DNA from: Aporrectodea caliginosa
Lineage: Eukaryota > Annelida > Clitellata > Crassiclitellata > Lumbricidae
Direction of reading: 5' to 3'
Length of the DNA stretch: 64,000 nucleotides
Assembly: GCA_020284085.1 (NCBI GenBank)
Contig: JACEVL010000431.1
Coordinates: 263,501-327,500, forward strand
The notes under the pieces were generated by a model. It worked only from the letters and a program-made list of their open reading frames with translations. It did not search any database and was not told where the DNA came from. Below are positions 32,452 to 42,531 of the stretch, one piece after another (the stretch's first letter is position 1; the number at the start of each line of letters is the position of its first letter). A program made the position numbers and the translations under genes.

Positions 32452-33076
32452 CACGGTTTAGCGCCTTTTCTCTTTGCTGTGTAATCCTGCAAAGTAGGCG
32501 GTTTTTCCTTTAACGTCTAAGCGATCTCTGCCATAGCAGCGCGGGAATTATTGATCCGTTTCTGAGGACTGGTTTCGCGCCAAGATTCCTACCCTTGTCC
32601 GAGCATCGATGCATGCGAGTTTTGGCGGCAGCCCAAGGCTATATAAGGCGGATAGCGCTGCATGCAAGTTCAAGAGATCCTGAGTGGCCGAGTGGGTTGG
32701 TGCCCGCTCGCCGCGCCGGCGCCCTGGGTTCGCTTCCCGGTCGGTCGGTTTATCAGAGATTAATTTCTCGGATCTTTACTGCGGGTGGCTCGGTCGCAAT
32801 ATAAACGTGGAGTACGAGGTTGCTTTCTGCCTCCGACACTAATCATCTTCGATATGAAAAAGTGTCGTTAAGCAGTAATACAAGCATGCAAGTTAGTTGG
32901 CGTCCGATCGTTGAAGGAGTGGGACCTCTGTCGATAGTACGAGCCGTTGTACATTAGAATTGGCGGGAAATGTTTCGCGCCATCTGAAGACAGGAGAGGC
33001 CAAAAGACAATAGCGACGCACTGAGCTTTCGGTTGTGGGTTAGATGCCAGAGGGTGCCAGCGTTATTATTGACAGT
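32452..33076 (+). repeat. LTR-like repeat, copy R2, with SINE inside
   Basis: The same repeat as R1 with TATATAAG near 32640, interrupted by a SINE at 32671-32883. It stops at GACAGT and switches directly into the 842-bp segment copy 2. R1 continues past that point with different sequence. Confidence 0.75.
32671..32883 (+). repeat. tRNA-derived SINE (second family) with 11-bp target duplication
   Basis: The head GTGGCCGAGTGGGTTGG (A box, type-II tRNA such as Ser/Leu) and GGGTTCGCTTCCC (B box) mark a tRNA-derived promoter. The body is not shared with the SINE at 1585. GCATGCAAGTT borders it at 32660-32670 and 32884-32894. Copy R1 shows the empty site, so the insertion is certain. Confidence 0.85.
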
Positions 33077-33921
33077 GAAAACACATTATTTAGAACGCTT
33101 ACCTTCTCGGATGGAACGGATTGTCGCAAATGGTATTCAGTTTAAAACACAGAACTAATACTAGAGTTAGGAGGACCATAACTAAGGAATGACAATTATG
33201 ACATTGTCCGTATTTCTTCTATTTCAATGAATATAGCTTCCCATGTTCATGGCGATAATAATAACAATATTTCCCCTATTGCTGTCTACGTACCTACGTT
33301 TTACTCAAAACAGTATCCTACTCTGATTCTTCCTCATTCCCTTACTCGTCTCGCCGTTTATAAATACCATCCAGCGTTGCCGTCCAAACTATTCTGATAA
33401 TCTCACATGGAACCAATCTTGACCCTATCTGGCTATCGATTCTGTTTGTGGGCTGGTTCCCGCAAATTCCTTTTTCTGGGTGCTGCAGAAATCGCGAGAT
33501 TATAATTACTTGCCATAAATTTGATAACTTTCAATTATTATGGCCTACTCATGATTACTACTTGCCATATTTAGTGAGACCCCATCCGGTGGCGTAGCAA
33601 CTTTTGTTGTATGGCAGTTCGGGTAAACCAAATGGAAGACAGATTGGTTTGATGACATGTGAGAACTTCAAGGGTTTTGCTAATTTATATAGCGCCAAGT
33701 CGTATGCATTATGATGATCGTCCGGATAGTATTTCTCATGAACAAAGTAATCAGCAATTTTTGCGATCTGTTCTGTAGACTCGTAACTTCGAAGATCATG
33801 CTTTCCGATGAATACTTTGCAGTTACGCCTGATATTGTAAATGGCTGGATCACTGTTAGGAAAACAAGAAAATTGCCTGTTGACCTTTTAGTAATATAAA
33901 TCTTAGACAAATATTTGCCAA
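33071..33921. repeat. 842-bp duplicated segment, copy 2
   Basis: See 29953-30794. Its left border is fused to LTR-like R2 at the shared GACAGT. Confidence 0.9.
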
Positions 33922-34329
33922 CTTAATATTAAAATACTCATTTAACGGATGGATTGCGAGATCACTGGAGAGAATAAGTGTGAATAAAAGGCTGAAAGGC
34001 AATATGTTGCGAATCGTGAACCACTCACATATCAAGAGTCTTCTTTCTTATCTAAGATGATTTCGCACATTTCATAGGTATTATATTTTCAGTTTCCTCT
34101 AATTCCAAGCGTGTCCACGGCATACTTGATTACTACACTATAACTCAAGATGTAGCTTCTGTTCATCATTATCTGCAACTTATAGTGTTTCTGGTACAAT
34201 GTGTAGTCTTCCCCATACTTTCTTCCAGCGTCGCTCTCAGACATGAGTTTGTAAAAGTCACCCATAAAACGTTCTGCTAAGCATATTATGTTGGTTCGTT
34301 GTGAATGTGAATACCTAACAGAAGCTATA
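33922..34329. other. Spacer, no gene recognised
   Basis: A 114-codon minus-strand open frame overlaps (34089-34433) but has no motif and runs antisense into a LINE tail. Confidence 0.3.
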
Positions 34330-34515
34330 ATAAGCGTCTGCTGAAAATATAATGCACGTTCTGGAATGACCTCCCCTAAGCGTTCCGCTCCCTTCCTGGA
34401 ACCCCTTCTCAAACAATCCACTCTCATTTTCAAATGCTCCTATTTGACCGCGCTGGGGTTGGGAGCGCCTCTAAGTAGTTTCCTTAAAGAGGCGCTATAC
34501 ACATTCAAGTAATGA
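34330..34515 (+). repeat. LINE C-terminus and 3' tail
   Basis: The translation TWNDLPLSVRSLPGT-like, HSHFKMLLFDRAGVGSA-like (with indels) is followed by GGGAGCGCCTCTAAGTAG...GAGGCGCTATACACATT and (AATG)n. Confidence 0.65.
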
Positions 34516-34804
34516 ATGAACGAAAAATTACGAGTGTGTATATTAGGGTGTGTCTAAAAATATGATTTTTCAAAATCAATATCGGCCTTGTTGTTTTCGT
34601 GTTCCACCTTTAGAAACATTGTCATTTGCCAAATTAGATGAAAATCGGAATAGAGTTAGAGCTTGCGCAAGTTCCCGGAAGAATAATCACTCAAGGCACA
34701 ATGTAATAGCCTAAAGTCCAATTGTGAAAGATCCAAACAAATTTCAACACTTAAACATAAAATATAAGTCAGAGGTAAAAGAAGAACCGTTAGTTATTTG
34801 TCAT

Positions 34805-35613
34805 TTATTTATTCTGTTCAGCGCGTTTTAGGAACTTGTTCCCATGGTATTCGACCATTTCCAGAATAAACTGTTTCTCTTCCTCGTTTTTGAGAAGGGC
34901 TTCATTGAAGGACTGCACGAGAGCCACTCCTTTCTCCGCCAAATCGTTCGTCACTCTTGCGGCGGACATGATGTCGTTTGCTTCACTGTATTGTATTGTA
35001 TTGTATTTGAACACTTGTTATAGGGCCCCTACCAGATTTACCATTCAGAGGCGCTCCCGACTACTGCGCGAACGCTGAATCGGAGTTTCACGCCGAAGCG
35101 CATGAGCAATTGCGAGTGAAGGACTTGCCCAGGGTCCCTACGCGGCGACTTTGAGGTGGATTCGAACCCGCAACCCTCCAGCTGCAAGGCACCGAACATA
35201 CCTTTAAACCACCGCGCCTCAGTTGTATTGTGATGTGTTGTATTGTGTGTTGTATTGTACTCCACGTATGATTGTTCTGACTTTCATTGTCGCTTGTCGC
35301 GGGTCCCGATCAAGAAACGAGTCATCGAATCCAAGGATCTAGAATATTTTGGTGGTAGAATTGGTGAAGAAATTGGGCAGTGCTTTTGTAGGTGGATTAT
35401 GTATCGGAGGAAGCCTCTTTGGATGTTCATCAGATCTCTGATTGTTGCGCATGCTGTAGACCATGAGCTGCTTCTGTCGACGGTGACTGAATCGTCAGAA
35501 AGGCTGATGCCAACAAGGATCTGCGACAAATACCACAGGTGTCGGGAAAATGATATTACAACGACCTGTGAGACTTCCTTGTCTGGGCAAGTAGGCCTAT
35601 GGAATGCCTCCAA
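34805..35613 (-). pseudogene. Transposase C-terminal part, inverted arm of element C
   Basis: The minus strand reads FSRHLWYLSQILVGISLSDD (35480-35560) and, after the SINE, VTNDLAEKGVALVQSFNEAL and EEEKQFILEMVEYHGNKFLK, ending at a stop at 34805. The same blocks occur in the plus-strand arm (FSRHLWYLSQNLVCVSH at 36430-36480). Confidence 0.55.
34985..35220 (-). repeat. SINE, minus strand, with (ACAAT)n tail
   Basis: tRNA-like head with B box inverted at about 35156-35170. The body and the 3' tail GGGAGCGCCTCTGAATGG...CCCTATAACAAGTG are followed by (ATACA)n, seen on the plus strand as TTGTATTGTATTG at 34988-35005. TTGTATTG-like sequence is also on the far side, so the target duplication is blurred. 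Confidence 0.75.
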
Positions 35614-35649
35614 GGACTAGAGTGTGCTGATCGCCTTCCAATCATGGTA

Positions 35650-36850
35650 TCTGGTCAGATGTGAGCACGCTATTGGCCATCCCCAAATTCAAATCCGGGA
35701 CAACTCCCATCATTGTAGTGTTTGGCCGAGATCAGAAGTTTGAGATTGGAAGACAGAATCGTGACCATGTGTTTAGACACAACAGCGAGTAACACTGATA
35801 ATAATGGCGACATATGCATCAAGATAGAAACAGAATTAGGAAAGGATAACTTGAGCCTTGTCCACATCATGCTTCTGAAATCGTTCTGGAAAATGTGCTT
35901 TTGCTGAGTGATTCTGCAAGGTCTCCGTAATTGGTACTCTTCAGTAATTTCCGTGACTTCTGGCCGCAAATCGATCAACCCAAGTTTCGCACCTTTGCGT
36001 TGCAACAACTGATTACTGAATACCACTGAGGCGACTCAAAGAGCAACTAGAACTAACAGTCATTTTCCCAGAAGGAATTTCCCTAAAAGAATAAAGTTCG
36101 GGTACTCAAGGGCATTTCACCGCGCGCGTTGAATGGAACGTGTGACCTACATGTATTTAATTATGCGATCATGATGTGCGTTTCATAGAGCAGTTTCCCA
36201 TTCAGCAACGCCAACGCACAAACAGGGTATCTCGATCTACCACACTCAAGAGGTGTGCAATCATTTACCTCGAAGTGTCACTTTTGTGACAACTTATGAG
36301 AAGTACCGGGTTACCTGTACAAAGTGTGCATCACCAAATGAAGCGCAAAGGAATGAGCTGCAACTATTGAAGGCAATCCATACCGACCCTGATAACAAAA
36401 AGTCTCACAGGTCGCCTTAACAGCATTTTCCCGACACCTTTGGTATTTGTCGCAGAACCTGGTTTGCGTCAGTCACCGTCGACTAAAAAAGCAGTGCATG
36501 ATCTGTAGGCCTACTAGCTTCTTTAGGATCCTTGATTGTTGCGCATGCAGCATGCGCACCAATCAGGAATCTGATGAACATCCAAAGAAGCTTCCTCCGA
36601 TACATAATCAACATGCAAGGCTCCGCCCAATTTCTTCACCACTTCTACCAACCAAATATTCCAGATCCTTGGATTTGATGACTAAGCAAACGACATTATT
36701 TCCGCCCCAAAAGTGACGAACGATTTGTCGGAGAAATAAGCAGCTCTCTTGCAGTCCTTAAATGAAGCCTTGGTACTAAATAAGGAAGAGAAACAATTTG
36801 TTCTGCAAATGGTCGAGTACCCAAGTTCCCAAAGGCACCGAAGGGAATAA
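35650..36850 (+). pseudogene. Transposase core and C-terminus, direct arm of element C
   Basis: LEDRIVTMCLDTTASNTDNN (35730-35790), PCPHHASEIVLENV-like CxHH block, FSNFRDFWPQIDQPK (35930-35990), AFSRHLWYLSQNLV (36420-36480) and EEKQFVLQMVEY (36770-36810). It is strongly broken by frameshifts. The D(T)TASN and CxHH layout is what suggests hAT ancestry. Confidence 0.5.
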
Positions 36851-37225
36851 AATAAATGACAAATAACTAACGGTTCTTCTTTTACCTTTGTCTTATATTT
36901 TGTTTAAGTGTTGAAATTTGTTTGGATCTGTCAAATTGCAATTTAGGCCATTACATTATTTCCTAAGTGATAATTGTTCCGAGGCCTTGCGCAAGTTCTA
37001 AATCTATTTCGATTTTCATCTAATTTGGCAAACGACAATGTTTCTCAAGGTGGAACACAAAAAAAACATATTTTGAAACTTCATATTTTTAGACACATCC
37101 TAGTGTATATATTATAAACTACACATATTATTCCTTTATATGGTTTTGTACTCTTCATTTTGTTCAATATATAGTATTATGGTTTTTTGCTACTTACAAT
37201 ATTATTTTGTATTGCCATACATGTA

Positions 37226-38047
37226 TGTATAGCGTAACGACACTACAGTGTTCAGTTGCCTTATTTGTCTAATTGTCTTAAATAATTTCGAAATACGATA
37301 ATAATTTATTATAAGCGAGTCAAATAAAGCGGCGATAGAGCATGAGATCAATAATTTTAATGCGAGATCAAACTTCGGGTTTTCTGATTAATTGTGCAAT
37401 CAAGAGTATGAGGATTAGCTACCATGGTAGTGACGACGCCCAGCTAAGGAAATCTCTTCGAAAATCAGCTACAGAGTCTGCAAAAGCCTTCATGGCGTTA
37501 AGACGTTTTAAGGCGCTAGAAAGGTGAATAGTTTCGAGTATTTCCTTTTATTTAAGCGTCGGAATTAACTTAACTCGACCATAGAGCTAATAAGTGAGTT
37601 TACGAACTTTATGAAGCGAGAACTAGTAAGGCTAAAAGCGATATTGAACGAGTTCGCCACATAATTCTGATAGGTGAAACGTCTGCGTTACAGTTAAACT
37701 CTGCCATTGAGTTTACACAACCGAGTTGAACTTCCGGTGTAGGCCTACTGTCATATCCATAGATTATGTTCTTACCTGTTTACGTCTTAGTAGGACTGCT
37801 AGTTTTGGTTTTATAATTATTTATATATGTAATTTATATTAGGATGTTGTCAATAAGGCTCTACTGATTGGACTGTATATTTAGAAGTTAACATTTAACC
37901 TAATCACAATGTATTGGAAGAGTCGATTTTATGTTCACATTATCTTGTTATTTGAGTGTTAATAATAAAGCAGTCGCTCACAAGTTGTCGAGGTGAGACT
38001 CTTAGGCCTATGTGCTGTGGACTATCACAGCGTGGTGGTAGTTCACA
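37226..38047 (+). repeat. Candidate 5' LTR of a Gypsy-like element
   Basis: Bounded by TG (TGTATAGCGTAACGACAC) and CA (GTAGTTCACA). It has an AATAAAG signal near 37964. It is followed after 3 bases by TGGCGCAGTCGATAGGATC, a typical primer-binding region of Gypsy-type elements, and by the gag gene. No second LTR is seen in the window, so the left border is provisional. Confidence 0.5.
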
Positions 38048-38050
38048 TTT

Positions 38051-38069
38051 TGGCGCAGTCGATAGGATC
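38051..38069 (+). promoter_or_regulatory. Candidate primer-binding site
   Basis: TGGCGCAGTCGATAGGATC directly after the candidate LTR end. TGGCGCAGTCG-type sites are common in Gypsy/Mag-like elements. The matching tRNA cannot be checked here. Confidence 0.45.
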
Positions 38070-38746
38070 GGCCAGCTCTGACAGGTGGGAGTGACCATCC
38101 CTGTCTACGGTAGACGACCGAGAAGAGACGGAGCGTGTTTCGTCTGCGTTGTTTTACAACGGTGCTGTACAACAAGAAGTCGACGTTGGTTCGACGAAGG
38201 ATTAGACAGACAAAAACGTCAATAGTTTGTCTGTTCTGAGTGGTCGAGTGGGAGGAACCACAACTCGAACTCGGACGTGGTGGTCTAGAGTTGTCGCTAA
38301 ATGAGTGTAACGAGGGTGATCATATTTAGGTCCGAGTCACATTTCGTTTAGACTTCTGTTTGACGTGGGTGTGGTTTTGGAGGCCAAGCTGTTTCAGAGG
38401 AGGATTCAGACGAAGCCAAGCTGTACGGGTCGTTCCTGGTCAACAGTGCCATCAGTGCCAAAGTGACGGCGGGTTCGGTTTCGGGGTGCAGTGGTCCAAT
38501 TCTGCAGGTGGGCGTATTCGAAGGACAAGTCCATACGCCGGTGGTCAAGTCGAGTCTCGGAGGTGAAGGAGCAACGACTGGTGAGAAGTCTGGAGTCACG
38601 GTCAACAGACGACGGTCGTGTAGAACACAAGACTTCTGTGTGGAAGATAAGTCTACCCATTTCATTCTATACTTGCAGAACAGTTGGTGTTGGTGTGGAA
38701 TTTGTGTTTGTTTCGTTGTCATTTTTCGTAAAACGAATTTGTCAAA

Positions 38747-38943
38747 ATGGAACATTTGTCTAGTGAAAAACGTGCTGAACTTAAGAAAAAATTTAATGTC
38801 CACTTTAAGAGTGAGACAAAAGCTTGTAGGGTACGGTAAGACAGAGGAAGTGTTGTTAACTCTGAAGCGAGAAGTTCTGTTGGAGGAGTTGGCAAGTGAT
38901 TGGCTGAAAGAGGAAATGGAAGAGAGTGAAGGTGCTGTAGCAC
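38747..38943 (+). pseudogene. Gypsy-like gag, N-terminal part
   Basis: The ATG at 38747 opens MEHLSSEKRAELKKKFNVHF, KSETKAC. A frameshift near 38835 then gives KTEEVLLTLKREVLLEELAS and DWLKEEMEESEGAVA, where TIR element D is inserted. Without the element the frame continues AVAQLEERKSD at 40816. Confidence 0.65.
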
Positions 38944-40815
38944 TAGGGGTGTCCAGAAATACATGAGGGGAAAATATTTTTCTCCGATTCGAATGCACAT
39001 AGGCTCATTTTGTTCCTTTTACAATACTATATCATCTTTCAAAAAAGTTCAGCAATTCAATAACTTTTAGAGGTTGCTCAATAAGGTCAAAGTTCTAGAT
39101 GTGAATAACGGCACCAACACGGAAGATCCAACGGCAATGCTGACAGGATTGCTCTCTGTGTTACAAGACATAACGTAGATAAGATACTTGGAGTAATTAA
39201 AATTCCTTCTGGCACTGGACAGGCACAAGCTAAGGCTGCATTCCAGTTGTTGAATCTCTGATGTTGCAACAGATGTTGTAGGCATGTGCTTTGATACAAC
39301 GGCATCAAACACAGGGACGAAGTATAGCGCATGTACTTTGATGGAACTGTTGATGCAGACAATGTGTTGCACTTAGCATGTCAACACCACATGCATAAGA
39401 TCATCATCGGTGAAGTTTATGTAGTATTGCATGGCCAGTCATGGACCAAACATTGCTCTTTTCATCATATTTTAGAAGTTTTGGCCAAACATCAACCAAG
39501 CACACTACAGATCTTTGAATGACACCCGACTTGATAACGTGCTGCTGCAACAGCTTCACGAAGAAGTGTATTCATTCTTGCAAGCTTTCCTGTCAGACAG
39601 TACTGCACATTTACAGATTACAAAGAATTGATCGAGCTTACACTTCTAATTTTGGACTGTCCCCTCCAAACTTCCAAACATTACCACTTCTGGCCGCCAG
39701 GAGCTTATCACATGGCGAGGTGGATGGCTAAAGTTATTTATTGCCTTAAAATCTACCTCTTTCATGATGAATTCAAGCTTACCACTTGGGAGTTGGAGAA
39801 TCTTACAGAGTGTTGTATTTTTGCAGCACATATCTATGTTCCTGCATGTCAGCGACGGTATCTCATTCCATGTAGTGAGTGCCGATTCCGAATTTAACGA
39901 AATGCTGCTGTTCCAAATGATCAAACAGTACTCTGACATAAACAAGGTGTGTCACAGGCTGCAATTAAAAAGCAACAAACCAACTGTGGTGCCTTGGACT
40001 TGTGCCACTGTCATTGTTTTCTGTGAAGGTTTCCACTGAAGATAAAGGTTAATGGTTCAATCAATTATCCAGAGGGGAAGTGACTGGAACGTTTGCAGGA
40101 TTAAAGCAACATGTGACCAGGTGGAGAACAAGACACAGCATGAACCGGTGACTTCCTCTTCAACTGCTGCCTTGAAATCTGTTGGAATTAGCATAAATAC
40201 TTTGTCAGTCGTCGACCCAAATGCCTGGAATGAGATACCGTCGCTGACAAGCAGTGACAACCAGCACGACAGTCGTAAAGTCGCTGGAAGCTGTTAATGA
40301 TTCAGCAGAGCATTCAGTGGCTTTGATGAGTACAAACTCAGTACATTTTAGCAATCGACCACAAAATCAGAGCAAGTAATGCGGAAGTTAATACAGGTTG
40401 TTGAGTACAACAGGAAGCGAATACCAAATGCTCGCAAGAACACGCTAAAGTGTTAGTCTTCGGTAGCTTAATTACAAGATTTCACAGCATCCAGGAACTG
40501 GGACAGTGAGGCTCTATATTACTTAATAGCTATATGGCACTTTTGACTGAAAGCTATGAGCCTACGAACCCCCACCCATGAATCAAACTATGATTTGACC
40601 AGTGACGCTTTTATTTCAAGCTTTGTTTGTTTACAGCTGCTATTAAATTGCATTAGCGAGGCTTTTTTATATGTTGAAACTTCAGCCTCATTGAGCAACC
40701 CCAAATGTTGACATAGAGACCTGAAATTTTGCAGGAAATTAAATTTATATATAATCAACAATATTAGAGGGTGTGCAAATTTAAATTCCCAAAAAATTTA
40801 TTTTGGACACCCCTA
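38944..40815 (+). mobile_element. TIR DNA transposon copy D (hAT-like family I)
   Basis: The ends TAGGGGTGTCCAGAAA and (inverse) TAGGGGTGTCCAAAAT are bordered by CTGTAGCAC on both sides (38935-38943, 40816-40824). Excision restores the gag reading frame exactly. Both arms share a motif near GGTTGCTCAAT(A/G)AGG(T/C) about 125 bp inside. It encodes the best-preserved middle of the family protein. Confidence 0.85.
39110..40290 (+). pseudogene. Transposase-like core in element D
   Basis: Blocks in order are VDKILGVIKIPSGTGQAQAK and AAFQLLNL (39175-39260), VATDVVGMCFDTTASNTGTK (39265-39325), NVLHLACQHHMHKIIIGEVY (39360-39420, CxHH), HILEVLAKHQPS, LDCPLQTSKHYHF, PGAYHMARWMAKVIYCLKIY with LFHDEFKL (39690-39780), and a helix-rich remainder. 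Asp in FDTTASNT, CxHH and RW occur in the order of hAT transposases (first catalytic Asp, C/HxxH, TRW). Frameshifts lie at 39330 and several stops follow. Confidence 0.55.
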
Positions 40816-41458
40816 CTGTAGCACAATTGGAAGAAAGGAAAAGTGATTCGGAAGAAGAACGTAGTGAGCGCAGGGTTGAAGAGAGAGAGGAGAGATTGAA
40901 GAGAGAGGAAATAGAGTTGAGAAGAGAGGAGCTGGCGTGGAAACGACAGAAGTATGAAAAAGAATTGGTGGAGAAGGAAAAGGAGAGAACAGAGAGAAGA
41001 GCGGAAAGGGCTGAGAGAAAAGAAAAGGAGGAAAAGGAAAGGGCTGAGCGAAAAGAAAAGGAGGAAAAAGAAAGAGTTTTGAGGAAAGCGGAGTTGTAAT
41101 TGCAAAAACGGCAATTACAACGAATGGAGGTAGAAATGTCGGAAACGAATATAAAGGAAAGAGAAGGAGGAGGAGTCTCCTAGTTAAGATGAAAAAGTTA
41201 GGTGATGCTATGAAACATGTATTACCTCGCATGCCGATGGATCTTGCGGAGATTCCGCTGTATATTGAAACTGTGGAGAATATATTCAAGAGTTTTTTGG
41301 TCGAGAAGGCCTATTGGGTAAAATTGCTTTTACCTTTAATGACCTACAAAGCTAGGACAGTGTTGAATAGATTATCATACAAAGATCAGGATGATTATGA
41401 TCGTGTAAAAGAGGAGTTTAAACTTACTCCTCGAGAATACAGAGCAAAATTCATATAG
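40816..41458 (+). pseudogene. Gypsy-like gag, central part
   Basis: A Glu/Arg/Lys-rich coiled coil (40830-41095, EEREERLKREEIELRREELA), a stop, then the capsid-like block MPMDLAEIPLYIETVENIFK, YWVKLLLPLMTYKARTVLNR, LSYKDQDDYDRVKEEFKLTP, REYRAKF. The last block matches the retroviral-type gag/SCAN-like fold common to Gypsy elements and domesticated SCAN genes. The frame ends at 41458, and ATKKPDETF-like KKMPDETFTLFNTR follows out of frame. Confidence 0.75.
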
Positions 41459-41540
41459 GCAAAGAAAATGCCTGATGAAACTTTTACGTTGTTCAACACA
41501 AGAAGGACAACTATTACAGATTGAAAAGTGTGAGCATGAT

Positions 41541-41775
41541 GTCAATGTGGTACAACATAAACCGTTGATTCGGTTATTAATTGAATATGTTGATTACTGT
41601 GCTGATAAATCTGTATTTTGTGCTGTAGCAAAGCACGAGGTGAAACTGTATGGCGACTTGGTGACGTGGGAGTTTGCTGATGTGCCACTGATCTATCGAT
41701 CTGAGGTGGAACGACGGAGTGACGAACTGGTCAACATGGGCAGAGTCAAACCTTCGACTTGTCCAATGGAGTAAT
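41541..41775 (+). pseudogene. Gypsy-like pol sliver (start of reverse transcriptase)
   Basis: CADKSVFCAVAKHEVKLYGD and VPLIYRSEVERRSDELVNMG, RVKPSTCPM correspond to the approach to the RT domain in Gypsy pol (pattern VER.vDELL.LG.I.PS.SP). Zinc knuckle and protease are missing between gag and this piece, so a deletion joined them. Nothing of RT proper remains. Confidence 0.6.
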
Positions 41776-42530
41776 ATAGCAGTGGATTCAGCATTCATTT
41801 CTGCACAGATTGGTATATTTAGTTGTACATTATGTGAATGCACCTCGAAATTATATCACTTTTAACAACGGAACCCATTAATTAGCAATATTGTATATTA
41901 TTGCGTACATTTTGTACTTTTTGGATAAACAAATATAAGATTATGTGTGTTTTGAAACTAATCAATGTATAAAAGATACACAAAATCATCCCTACACATG
42001 TTTATATAGTATAAATGTACATCCATACATATATATCCATACATATATATCGGTTTACGTTGTAATGCTGTATTCAGCCATTTTCAAACAGATTACGCGT
42101 ATTATTATTTATTTTGATCACTTCCGGTATTCAAAAGACAAAGATGTAGGTATGCAAATGAAGCCCTTCATTCCCTCTAAAGAATAGTATCTTTGTTTCT
42201 CTTCCAGGAAGACAAATGAATACGCTAAAGACAAAAAAAAGGGGGGAGTCCTTCCATTCAGCCATTTTTCACGCATATTACGCGTATTATTATTTATTTT
42301 GAGCACTTCCGGTTGTCGCAGGTCAACTCAGTGACCATAGAAATGTAGCCCCACATTCCCTCTATAGAATGGTATAATTTTTGTCTCTTAATATTAAATG
42401 ACGGATAAGATATAGTCGAAAATCTAGGGGGATCCACATTTTACCTCAAAACGTGTGTAAATGAACCCCCTACAGCTACCTAAAAGATCAAATTTTTATT
42501 CCATACGGAAAAAGTTTGAGATGAAAAAAA
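41776..42530. repeat. Spacer with a 184-bp tandem duplication
   Basis: ATTCAGCCATTTT...ATTACGCGTATTATTATTTA-TTTTGA(T/G)CACTTCCGG occurs at 42072 and 42256, with diverged remainder (CATTCCCTCTA(A/T)AGAAT). No gene is seen. The last 40 bases before the polymerase gene (CTAGGGAGGGTGGCCACCAC) are GC-rich and mark the break. Confidence 0.6.
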
Positions 42531-42531
42531 C

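Larger units (their letters stand above)
34544..37102. mobile_element. TIR DNA transposon copy C, foldback structure
   Basis: The ends TAGGGTGTGTCTAAAAA and (inverse) TAGGATGTGTCTAAAAA are flanked by the perfect 8-bp duplication GTGTATAT (34536-34543, 37103-37110). The terminal arms stay similar for about 290 bp. Inside each arm the C-terminal coding block of the same protein is repeated in opposite orientation: AEKGVALVQSFNEALLKNEE on the minus strand at 34860-34950, and a matching EEKQFVLQMVEY on the plus strand near 36790. The centre (35650-36010, plus strand) carries DTTASNTD. A SINE is inserted at 34985-35220. Confidence 0.8.

Noticed and set aside
38348..38998. 216-codon minus-strand frame
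   Set aside because: Antisense to the LTR leader and Gypsy gag; no domain, and the sense frame has clear gag similarity.
40764..41289. Phe/Leu/Ser-rich minus-strand frames of 116-158 codons
   Set aside because: Antisense of the Glu/Arg/Lys-rich gag coiled coil.
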